Below the pieces are notes generated by a model. That model was given only the letters and a program-made list of their open reading frames with translations, was not told the origin of the DNA and searched no databases. The position numbers were made by a program, and so were the translations under genes. From Silene noctiflora (Eukaryota > Streptophyta > Magnoliopsida > Caryophyllales > Caryophyllaceae), in NCBI GenBank assembly GCA_009801015.1, contig VHZZ01008223.1, forward strand, positions 1-29,578: DNA of 29,578 bases, read 5' to 3'. Of this stretch, positions 1-8,679 are shown in pieces. Each line of letters begins with the position of its first letter. Position 1 is the first letter of the stretch.

Positions 1-99
1 TCATCCCTTGCGTATTCTTATATTGAGATTATAATAATGATATTTAAATCATCGTCGTGATCGCACCATTGTTGAGGACACTTACTCCAACACCATGGT

Positions 100-230
100 G
101 GGTTGGACGATGATTGTTATTATCTGGCTCAGGCAGGGACGACGATACTTGTCATCTGGTTCAGGCAGGGACGTTGGGTTTCAACGTTTCACATGGACTT
201 AGACGTTGAAACTCAATGTCTTGACCGTTA
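100..230. repeat. Left subterminal repeats of the MULE
   Basis: Two direct copies of a roughly 22-bp unit (core caggcagggacg) lie at about 120-141 and 152-173. They are followed by ttgaaac-type motifs whose inverted counterparts occur near 7320-7660. Arrays like this are usual at MULE ends. Confidence 0.5.
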
Positions 231-333
231 TCGGACTTCGAAATTCGACATCGTTCATGTTTTGCACATTTTAATTTCATTTTCGCTGTTAATTTTGTAT
301 TTAAATGTGTAATTTATATTTGTTTATTTGTAT

Positions 334-575
334 TTGTTTAATTTTGTATTAAAATTTGTTAATTTATATTTGTTTTGTATTCAAATTTGTTTATTCGCAT
401 GATTTAAACTCGGTTTCTACATTTATATAGAAAGAATTACAAATTGTTTAATTTTATATTAAAAAATTTTAATTTATATTTGTTTTGTATTAAAATATGT
501 TTATTTGTATTACTTAAACTCGGTTTCTACATTTATATAGAAAGAATTACAAATTGTTTAATTTTGTATTAAATT
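334..575. repeat. 110-bp direct tandem repeat
   Basis: A 110-bp AT-rich unit starts with ttgtttaatttt and contains the motif actcggtttctacatttata. It runs from 334 to 443, repeats with few changes from 444 to 553, and begins a third time at 554-575. It lies directly before the PMD reading frame and may be its duplicated upstream region. No function can be assigned. Confidence 0.8.
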
Positions 576-599
576 AACGTTTTAATATCGTTATTATAG

Positions 600-2493
600 A
601 TGGCGGATAGCGGAGATGACATTATGACTATGTCGGACCGTACGAGAAACCGAAGAGTGACATCATCTAAACGGCGCAACCCTGTATCTTTACTGCCACG
701 TCGTAGTCGGGCAAAGGGTGTCCACATTAGCCTTACCTCCGGCCCGACGCTGCCTTCTGCCCCGCTACGAGCGAGGTTGGATTCCCGAGTGCGTTTTTTA
801 GGGAACCAGTAGCCGGTGCCCGTTTTGAGGATGAGGAGGAGGATCATTTTGATGTATCGGTTCAGGATGACGAGGAGGATGACTCTCGGTTTTTGGACGA
901 GGAGGCTGTCGTACTACCACCTAAAAAGGTGGTACGGGATGGTAAAGTTCGATATCAGCCATATGTTGATGATTCATCTAGTAGCACGGGGAGGAAGAAG
1001 ACGAAGAAGTCGGATCTATCTTGGCATTTTACAGGTCCGTTGAGGGTGGACCGAGTCACATTAGCGTGCTACGTTGCTTTGGTGGCTACGCAACTTTTAG
1101 TAGTTGGACCGAGACGGAGAACGTGAGATCGTGGATCACTTGTTACGAGAGGCTGGGTTGTTTAGACGCGATGAATAAGATAAAGTTGCGTGATGGTGTT
1201 TCTCAGAGAGTTAGTGAGAGTGGGCTTGGTCATTTGAGGCGTTCTATTCTGATCGGTTTGGATGAGAACCTGATTAGTGCTTTTGCAGAGAAGTGGCAGC
1301 CAGACACCATCACTTTCCATATGCCGTTTGGTGAGATTACTATCTTGTTGCATGATGTTGAGAAGATCCTTGGGATACGGGTGGATGGCGTGAGGGTGGA
1401 TGACATGGCTCGGGGCGAGGAGGTCGACTTGAAGGGGCAGGTGCCTATGTTTTTTGGGGTGGATGTTGGAGATGTCGTACCATCGCTTTATAAGGATGGT
1501 GGATTATTGGTTAAGAGGTTGAGGAAGGTTGTGGAGTCGGGTAACCAGCATGACTCACTCGGGGCTTACATGATGTTGTTGTTATGACAGATTTTGTTCA
1601 TGGACAAGTCTGGGGATAGGGTTATCGCTTGTATGTTGTCGTTGTTTGATGATTTGAGTGATATTGGCAAGTATGCATTGGCCTAATTGTATCGACAGTT
1701 GAAGATAGCTTCGCGACGCGAGGCCCACGGTCTTAGCGGTTGTTTACTGTTTCTTCAAGCTTGGATATATGAGTACTTTCCCCAGTTCCGACCCCAATCC
1801 GGTTATTATGTCGAGGGGAGACCACTTGTGGAGGCTTGGTCACGGGTCCCTAGGTTTAAGGGAGATCGGGAGTTGTTAGAGGAGCACCGACAGAGGTTGG
1901 ACGGGCTTAGGGCGGAGCACGTTACGTGGACCCCTTACGGTTTAGGTCCATATAGAACTTGTAGGACGTCTCTCTACTCGGGGTTGATTAGATTTATTGA
2001 TATAGTAGAGCCGTACCAGCCTGATCGGTGTCTCCGTCAGTATGGGTATATCCAGACCATCCCGACACCTATGCGTGTCCCGACTGTTGAGCATCGTCTG
2101 GTTAAGCCGGGCTCGGGTCATAGGTTGTGTTATGGAGACTCTCCTAATTTGGAGTGGGGGTACATAGATGCCAAGTTAGTTTTGAGAGACCGGTTTGAAC
2201 GTGCCATGATGCCTTTTCAGACTCATCCGCGCTACATGATTTGGTATATGAAGAATTCTCACCCGTACTTCTATCCTCCTACACACCGTACTCAGTTTCG
2301 GACAATCCCTATTACGGAGGAGCCCGAGGTTTGCCGAGATGTTACGCGTCATTTTGCAGATATTTACAGACAACCTAACGAGCAGATGAAGTGACAATAT
2401 GTGGAGACGTTGGTGGGTGACATAGAGCAGTTTTTCAGGATCGATTATGGCGGAGATGATGATGGCGATGATGATGAAGCCTCGCCGATGTAG
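600..2493 (+). pseudogene. Plant mobile domain (PMD, MAIN-like) protein, MULE-borne pseudogene
   Basis: The frame opens with MADSGDD at 600, runs through an acidic stretch (EDEEEDHFDV, about 826-855) in a second frame, and enters the PMD in a third frame near 1030. The PMD core is then read in one frame from about 1030 to 2490, with motifs GGPSHISVLRCFGGY, FHMPFGEITILLHDVEKILG, LYRQLKIASRR and a late LVEAWSRVPRF. Stops interrupt this frame at 1585-1587, 1684-1686 and 2392-2394. After the last one it continues to a second acidic tail (GGDDDGDDDEASP) and a final TAG at 2491-2493. Two frame changes upstream (about 790-830 and 1025-1040) add to the decay. MAIN/MAIL host proteins with this domain act in transposon silencing. 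Copies inside MULEs are common and of unknown use to the element. The family call is strong and the pseudogene state is evident. Confidence 0.85.
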
Positions 2494-2509
2494 GATGTTT
2501 TTTATTGAC

Positions 2510-2677
2510 TTTAGTTTGTTCGGTTATTTTATTTTATCCTGTTGTTTTATTTTATGGACTTTGTAGTTCGTTTCTTAGTTTGTTTTTTATTTTATTTTAT
2601 TTTATCTCGTTGTATGGACGTTTGTAGTTTGGTTTTTAGTTTGTTTTTTATTTTATTTTATCCCGTTGTATGGACTT
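2510..2677. repeat. AT-rich imperfect tandem repeat after the PMD gene
   Basis: About 70-bp units share agtttgttttttattttatt and cgttgtatggac. There are two clear copies and one weaker copy. Nothing here looks coding. Confidence 0.6.
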
Positions 2678-2681
2678 TTTT

Positions 2682-2945
2682 ATAAATTAGAACATAATTA
2701 AAACATAATAAACGAAATTACATAAATTAGAACATAATTAAAACATAATAAACGAAATTACATAAATTAGAACATAATTAAAACATACTTAACGAAATTA
2801 CATAANAATTAGAACATAATTAAAACATAATAAACGAAATTACATAAATTAGAACATAATTAAAACATACTTAACGAAATTACATAAATTAAAACATACT
2901 TAACGAAATTACATAAATTAGAATATAATTAAAACATAATTAACG
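2682..2945. repeat. 40-bp tandem array, block I (contains an N at 2806)
   Basis: The 40-bp unit has the core aattagaacataattaaaac followed by ata(ataa/ctta)acgaaattac. About six to seven units are present, including a shortened one near 2888-2917. The 81 bases before the N (2725-2805) are identical to the 81 bases after it (2807-2887), so two units are probably an unmerged assembly overlap and not real sequence. Confidence 0.85.
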
Positions 2946-3041
2946 AACCCATATCTTCTACATCGTCGCCAGCTTCAATTAATTTGGAATGTAAAATCCA
3001 ACTTAATTATCTTCTGCTGATGATGATGACGAACCCATATG

Positions 3042-3478
3042 TTATACATCGTAGCCAACTTCAATTCCTTCAGGTTGATTAGCAACATATTGATCATAGA
3101 AATCAATGATGTCGGGTTTCTCATTGCCGAGGTTGAACACTCTACCAGAACATAAATCGGAAAGTGTTGCGTAATCAATCACGTTCAGTATGCGCTCAAA
3201 ATAAGTAATGACATCACTTCGCAACCTGCGAAATTCCCACATATTTTATGTTGAAGTTTCTATAGACACGACATTATCATTAACCGGCGGAATTGAGATA
3301 TCTTCCCAATTACCGGCTAAGATGATACAAAGTCTGTCAATTGGTTTATTTTCAAGTAAGTAATATACAGTTGCACTAGGGATGACTAATTCAAGACGTT
3401 CCACTAATTTTGGTAAATCCAAAACAATGGAGTCAATCTTTTGTTGGTACACTCTGATTTTTGAGCATTTGTAATCAT
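3042..3478 (-). pseudogene. Small unrecognised gene inside the MULE, probably broken
   Basis: I do not recognise the family. On the minus strand a start codon at 3478 (MITNAQKSE) follows a TATA box and a pyrimidine/CA-rich leader. The longest open frame is in another phase, so a small indel near 3450-3460 is likely. That frame reads through SIVLDLPKLVERLELVIPS and LAGNWEDISIPP, meets an in-frame stop at 3246-3248, and continues in the same frame with FRRLRSDVITYFERIL and ending GIEVGYDV at 3042. The product would be about 140 residues, soluble, with no signal peptide or membrane segment visible. Sequence resembling its last codons is duplicated further on (3032-3065 against 2945-2981), with a serine/acidic stretch (MGSSSSSAED) between. 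It lies between the two blocks of the 40-bp array. It could be a MULE accessory gene or a captured host fragment. Confidence 0.4.
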
Positions 3479-3553
3479 TTTGATATTGTTTCGGTTGTTG
3501 TGAATGGAGATGATTGAGATGAGTTGTGTTGATTAAAATGAATATAGCAAGGG

Positions 3554-3563
3554 GTATTTATAA
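3554..3563 (-). promoter_or_regulatory. TATA box for the small MULE gene
   Basis: The minus strand reads tataaatacccc about 75 bases before the ATG at 3478. It is followed by a CA- and TC-rich stretch typical of a plant 5' leader. Confidence 0.5.
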
Positions 3564-3568
3564 GAAGT

Positions 3569-3693
3569 CTTATAACGGTTACATTTTTTAATTTCAAACG
3601 GTAACATTTTTTATTTCAAACGGTAACAGTTTTGAATTTCAACGGTAACATTTTTAAGTCTTATAACGGTTACACATTATCATTTAACGGTGA
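3569..3693. repeat. Short tandem motif upstream of the small gene
   Basis: Four to five degenerate copies of aacggtaacattttt separated by tttcaa stretches lie directly upstream of the TATA box on the minus strand. They could be binding sites, but this is unproven. Confidence 0.6.
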
Positions 3694-3840
3694 CATAAAT
3701 TAGAACATAATTAAAACATACTAAATGAAATTACATAAATTAAAACATACTTAACGAAATTGCATAAATTAGAACATAATTAAAACACACTTAACGAAAT
3801 TACATAAATTAGAACATAATTAAAACATACTAAACGAAAT
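3692..3840. repeat. 40-bp tandem array, block II
   Basis: This is the same 40-bp unit as at 2682-2945, in the same orientation, about four copies. The small gene and its promoter (2946-3691) split the array. Confidence 0.85.
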
Positions 3841-4982
3841 GGATGATGACATGGAATTACATAGGTAATCAAAGTTGGAAAGCATCATCAAAGTTTAATT
3901 TTCTCGCGGCTTCCAGGTTGTCTTTATTTTGAACCCCTTTTCGGCGACGCACTCTAGGTGTCGCTCTCATTACCGCGTGCCAGTTGTCGAAGTTCGTCTT
4001 GTACAAATCTAGTAAGTGTGCAACAGAAGGGTCTCTTCCACCTTCCCAAAATTGATCGATTGGAGGCATCGACATTTCTCCAGGGCGTCCACTACAATGC
4101 AATCGCAACCAATGCACGTGGTAATTTACAATCCATAAAACACCGTATGGCACCGAACTTTGTCTTGAACTCCGTAGGGGTAGATATGTACTACATTACC
4201 AAGAATGGGCTTCTCCAACTTGATGTTGGCCGATGTCGCATATAGTTTTTGGTGTATTTATCCCGTATCCCACTTCTTGGTGTATGTATTTATGTAACAC
4301 CCCGATTATCCGGCCAAGATAATCGAAGCGTTACCGTCACAGTTGCCCGAGGTAGTGTTCCAAAACTCCAATTAAAAGAACACTTTTATTAATAATACAA
4401 GTTTAGTGATTACAAATGATATGAATAATAAATACAACTCATCAACTATGACCTCTAGCTCAAGTCTACTACTCGACTTCAATCTCAAAGCACGACCTCA
4501 AATCCCGTATGCAACATAACCTGAAATCAAACCTGCTCCCCATATGATCGAAAATATCATATGGATCGACACAGGACACCCCGGAAATAGGTGACAATTT
4601 ACACAACATGTCAGTTCAATAATTAACATGGGACACACATACGAAATGTGATAATGCAATATGACAATGAAATGCATGTGATACAGCCTTCAACCACGTC
4701 ACACCGGTACCGGGACACAACCATACGTACCCACAAACCACCGGTACTGGGACACACCCAGACGTACCCACAACCCGGTGACGGCACCGCAGCACCGCCC
4801 ACCAAAAAAGCCGGACCACAACCCGTAAAAAGGTACTCCGGACACACCGGTGGTACCGGGCCCGAGAGCGACTCAGATCCCCGGCCAGACGACGTGACTT
4901 AACCTCACGTGTCCCTCCATAACTCAAGCCATTAATGTGCACATCCCCCTCGGAATGGAAAGCTTCAAGAGGCGACCCGAGC

Positions 4983-5008
4983 GTGAGACGGTCTCCCAAC
5001 CGCCTCAC
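4983..5008. other. Hairpin in LTR1
   Basis: Arms gtgagacggt and accgcctcac enclose the loop ctccca. They pair over ten positions with one A/C opposition, which becomes a G-U wobble when read from the other strand. The same hairpin, with one compensatory base-pair change, is at 27634-27659. Confidence 0.65.
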
Positions 5009-5716
5009 CTCTCCAAAAGAACGAGTAAGACCACCGTACACCGCCAACAACCTCCACAATACATATATCACATTATGCATGACCAACACAAAAAATGTAA
5101 GATACCACTCTACATGCCAATTACCGACTCATCATGATACACGATCCCAATTACGATATAAATACCAATTCCTCAATTTCATCAATGTCATGCCATAATA
5201 TTGTACTTCCCAATAACATAGGAATTACGATAAACATGTTATAATGCAATGACATTCAATAACGACTCACATAACCATCCAATTATATTAAAACTGAGTA
5301 GGATTAACCTACCTTTTAGTATTCTTCAACAAACTACACAATCCACCTCGATTCCGTCTCATCCCACAATAACCATATAATAACTATCATAATACATTCT
5401 ATACTAACATACTAACTAAAACCCCTTATTAATACTCACTAATTACCCAAATACTAACAACAAATACTAATTAAACAACCTAATTAAACATCCCCAAAAT
5501 ATAGGATTCATAAGACTAAAAACAAGGTAGATCTTACTTACCCAGGTAGAATGAAGGATAGGTAGGTGAGCGATCCTTTAAGGCAAGCTTGAATCCTATA
5601 TGAATCTGTTTATGAGGGTTTTTAGAGATAAGGGAGAGGTTAGAGAGAAGGAAGAAGATGAGAAAATGAATTAGGGTTAAAGAGGACGAAATCTCATATA
5701 TCGCGTTCTGACAGAG

Positions 5717-5850
5717 TCACTCGGTTGAGTGGCCGGTTTACTCAGCCAAGTGGCACCTACTCGGTTGAGTGAACCACTCACTTAGCCGAGTCAACTCCAC
5801 TCGGTCGAGTAGACCATCTACTCGGCCGAGTGCACCCTACTTGGTCCACA
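5717..5850. repeat. Array of CTCG/CGAG palindromes in LTR1
   Basis: At least five copies of the 12-bp type actcggttgagt, actcggtcgagt or ctcggccgagtg lie within about 135 bp, spaced irregularly. Similar arrays lie in the other two LTRs near the equivalent end. Confidence 0.75.
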
Positions 5851-7319
5851 ACTAGCTTACTCGGTCCACTTCCAAACTTCACTAGGTCTAGTCTAAGCTC
5901 CACTTGGTTTATTGTAAGGTCAAATGTTACTCTCGTATGAATCTCACGCATACCAAAGCTTCCCGTACGGATCCCAAAATATCCGAGTATTATAATTTAC
6001 CCCATGTTGTCACCACATAATCCGACAACTCTTCCCACTTGTCACTAAAAACTTCCCAACCTCTCTGAAACTCATCCACGGTAGTTCCATCGATCACTAG
6101 GTTCCAACCGCTTTCTGGATTGTCCATTATATAGTTTTTGTACCCCACCGTATGTTTATTTGAGAGTGCTTTTTTCTCCATTGCACTGTTCAAGTGCCAA
6201 CGACACAAAATGTAAGGAGTGCGAGGATAAACGGACTCAAGAGCGGCGATCAACCCCAACTCCGATCAGTGACAAAGGCTGAAACAGATGCACGCGTACA
6301 CTCGAGAAGCTCCCTTAATCTCTCCAACATCCACGTGTAATCTTTTTCTGACTTGGAGGGAAGCACCACAATAACAATTAAGAAAGAAGAACCATAAGGT
6401 GTAACACCGACAAGCTCAACGAGTGCAGCATTATAAACGTTGGTCTTTTAGGTCGAATCAATAAGTACCGCATGGGGATAAGCACGGAAAAACTTTACGG
6501 CCTCCGGATGAGACATGAAAACATGACTGGGCTCCTTAGTCTCGGGATTTGTCTTGTGCCATTCCACATACTTCGCACCAACAGCTAGGCCAACATTTGT
6601 TGAGCAGCATTACGTGTCCCTCTGATTTCTCACCGAACCTTATTTGCCTCGCTATAAATTTGGGTGCTCGTAGGTTGGGGTTTATCGGGGGTTCTTTGAT
6701 GAAGACCATTTTTAATATCACTCGGGGGAATCGACGCCTGAATTTGTTGCCTCACTTACTCTTTCTCGGCAGCATCAAAACCTACAAAATGCCTATCACC
6801 GTCTTTATAATTTGCTAAACGGTGGCTGTGATATCCACCATTCTCGAAGGTCAATATGTTCCAAACTATCAGCTCTTTACCATCCACATCATGAACCCTA
6901 TTCTGCACGGCTCGAACACGGAACCTACAATCACATTTAGGTGTCCCTTTATTCTTAGGCTTATCGGGAATGTCGGGCTTGTCGGGATCGATCTTCTTTC
7001 CGATTCTCCCGTACCTTGAACAACGAAAGTAAGACCCCAACAACTCGGTTTGTTTAAGATTTTTGGCCACATTTGTTGCTTTCACGAAAGCAAGCCCGTT
7101 TTCAAAATCAATCTTCTGAGCTCAGCCAAACGCGTCATTCCGACTAGGAAAGCTTATTTCCGTTAAGAATAATTGGTTGTAATTAACACCGTCACCACCA
7201 AATTCCTCAAAATAATCCTGTTAACATGAAAATTTAACAATGATTAGGTGCTAAAATACGTAAAACGACTTAAATATACGAAAAAAATGTTAATAAAAAG
7301 ACGAAAAATATATTTAAAA

Positions 7320-7660
7320 ATTCGATCCGCGAAACGACAATGAGTTTCAACGTCCGACACCGGCCCAGACGATGAGTCCAGTCGTCCAGCCCAAAGCAGA
7401 CGGCCAGAGTCTTCGTCCAGGCCCAAAGTGGACGAGCAAATTCTCCGTCCAGGTCGTGTCCAGATGTTAACATTCAACGTCTGGGCCCAAAGTGGACGAG
7501 CAAATTTTTCGTCTCTAGCCCACTGACGAGCACAATCTACGTCCAACCCATGACCAGACATCTACATTCATCATCGAGGCCCTATGCAGACATTAAATTT
7601 GGTCGTCGGTGTCTATTACAGACTATGGGTTTCAATGTCTATGATTAGGCAATTTGAATT
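7320..7660. repeat. Right subterminal repeats of the MULE
   Basis: There are imperfect tandem units of about 60 bp with the core gcccaaagtggacgagcaaat (shortened and varied in each copy) between 7370 and 7540. Flanking motifs are the inverse of the left end. Long open frames here on the minus strand are a by-product of the GC-rich repeat. Confidence 0.6.
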
Positions 7661-8460
7661 ATAATAATTCGATTCATACTAGGCAAGGCAATGTCCAATC
7701 AAACGAAAAAAATTACAATTGAATCCGGTTAACAAGTCTTGAATTAGTTAACTTACCGATGATTTGTCACTAGGCATTGATTTAGACGGTTTGTTGTTTG
7801 ATATTGAATCTGATTAACAAGTCTTGAATTTTTTTTTTAAAGTTTGTTGTTAGGAGGATTTTGGGAGATAAAAGAGTAGAGAGAGTGTGAGTAAGGGTAG
7901 TGAGCGTCTTTTTTTTTTTAAAAACGTCGGCGACGTTTCGCAGCGCCCTTATAAAATGATGACACAAATAATTCTTTCTAGGGACAACGTAAGATATAAA
8001 TACTTAATGTCGGATTCTTTTTTGAAACGAAATAAAATCTTAACATTTTTCTCAAGGTCGTCAATATTGAACTGAATTAATTTTATTTATGAAATCTGAA
8101 CTTTTCTTAACTAAAAACTTATAAGACCTGAATTCTTCTAAACTGAACGTATTGAATTTGAACTGAACTTAAAAGGAGTGACTTTAAGTTTAAATGAATC
8201 CTAGAATGAAATGGTTGGTTACTGCCTACTCCCTCCGAGTCTCTCATTTCTTTCCCTTCCATTTGCACAAAAAATAAGGAAATGATTTTAGACCACATAA
8301 AACACTTTACCCAACTCTATCGCACATGCAAACAAATTTAGACCACACAAAACTATCCAAAAAGAAAAGAGGGAAAAAAATACGACTTCTATGAAAACAG
8401 AAAAGAAGGAAGAAGTGAGCATTATAGCCTTATAGGAGGAAGTCTTGGGTGTAAGCTTAT
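7661..8460. other. Intergenic stretch, no gene seen
   Basis: AT-rich sequence with T and A runs. At 8228 the motif ctccctccgagtctctcatt resembles a Stowaway-type MITE terminus, but I see no matching inverted end. No coding signal or RNA gene is visible. Confidence 0.5.
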
Positions 8461-8640
8461 CAATCCGGATTCTCTGTCCCATTTTCGTATCCCATCTTGT
8501 TCCCCTTGTCTTAATATTCCGACAACTCATCCTTGGATAATATCTACATACTTATTTGTAATGTTTATTGCTTATGTGTCAAAGGGAGAGATAGTGGGAC
8601 ACAAGATGGGACATAAAAATGGAACAGAGGATCCGGACTG
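8461..8640. mobile_element. 180-bp inverted-repeat MITE
   Basis: The left end caatccggattctctgtccc and the right end pair as inverted repeats over about 45 bp (8461-8505 with 8596-8640), with a few mismatches. The spacer has no coding potential. The outer flanks aagcttat and aaacttgt match at 6 of 8 bases, so an 8-bp duplication is possible but weak, and the superfamily is left open. It ends 39 bp before the LINE target duplication. Confidence 0.65.
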
Positions 8641-8679
8641 AAACTTGTGATCGGTAAAACTTAAACAGGGAGCGTATTT

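Larger units (their letters stand above)
4293..5994 (-). mobile_element. Solo LTR (LTR1), probably Ty3/gypsy, inside the MULE transposase
   Basis: The element begins TGTAACACCCC at 4293 and ends TATTATA at 5994. It is flanked by perfect 5-bp duplications, attta at 4288-4292 and 5995-5999. It has no internal coding region, so it is a solo LTR of about 1.7 kb left by LTR-LTR recombination. It contains a hairpin at 4983-5008, a block shared with the other two LTRs at 4930-4948, and an array of CTCG/CGAG palindromes at 5717-5850. The terminal motif fits Ty3/gypsy LTRs, but without an internal region the family is inferred. The strand shown only records that it is opposite to the copy at 26563. 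It looks old. Confidence 0.8.
3869..7230 (-). pseudogene. MULE transposase (FAR1/MuDR type), split by a solo LTR
   Basis: The gene runs right to left. The N-terminal part (about 7218-6756) holds a FAR1-like zinc-binding region with CDCRFRVRAVQ and a late GGYHSHRL. The catalytic core follows: VLIDST with Asp at about 6458, FVTDRS with second Asp at about 6265, then ILCRWHLNSAMEKKAL and ESGWNLVIDGTTVDEFQRG down to DYVVTTWGK at 6000. The frame resumes beyond the LTR near 4292, with VGEAHS supplying the likely catalytic Glu at about 4212. A degraded SWIM-like stretch follows near 4140-4180, and MSMPPIDQFWEGG and a basic tail end at 3869. Removing the LTR and one target copy gives about 64 codons between the Asps and about 115 from Asp to Glu, as expected for MULEs. 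In-frame stops are seen at the FG-stop-AQK, KE-stop-VRQ and ST-stop-KTN sites, plus several frame changes. It is inactive. Confidence 0.8.
1..7660. mobile_element. Decayed Mutator-like element (MULE) carrying PMD and transposase genes
   Basis: Seen: a plus-strand PMD pseudogene (600-2493), a minus-strand MULE transposase pseudogene (7230-3869), a small minus-strand gene between them, and inverted subterminal sequence at both ends. The core tgggttggacg at about 101-111 recurs inverted near 7540-7550, and gacgttgaaactca at 213-226 recurs inverted near 7332-7345. Established: PMD domains are commonly carried by plant MULEs. Inference: these parts form one element of about 6 kb plus a later 1.7-kb LTR insertion. 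The left terminus may lie before the window, so I cannot test for a 9-bp target duplication. Both main genes carry several stops and frame changes, so the element is not autonomous. Confidence 0.6.

Noticed and set aside
4616-5089. 157-codon minus-strand frame, with overlapping frames on both strands
   Set aside because: It lies wholly within the solo LTR. Its counterpart frame at 27643-28029 lies in the related LTR, and neither has a recognisable domain.
7244-7561. 105-codon minus-strand frame at the right MULE end
   Set aside because: It is made of the GC-rich subterminal repeat units. Repeating GRLLWA/ARPLWA-like words reflect DNA repeats, not a protein family.
8225-8260. Stowaway-like terminus ctccctccgag
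   Set aside because: No matching inverted end or TA duplication was found within about 300 bp, so no element is called.
8288-8530. 80-codon minus-strand frame
   Set aside because: It overlaps one arm of the MITE and AT-rich flank, with no domain or start context.
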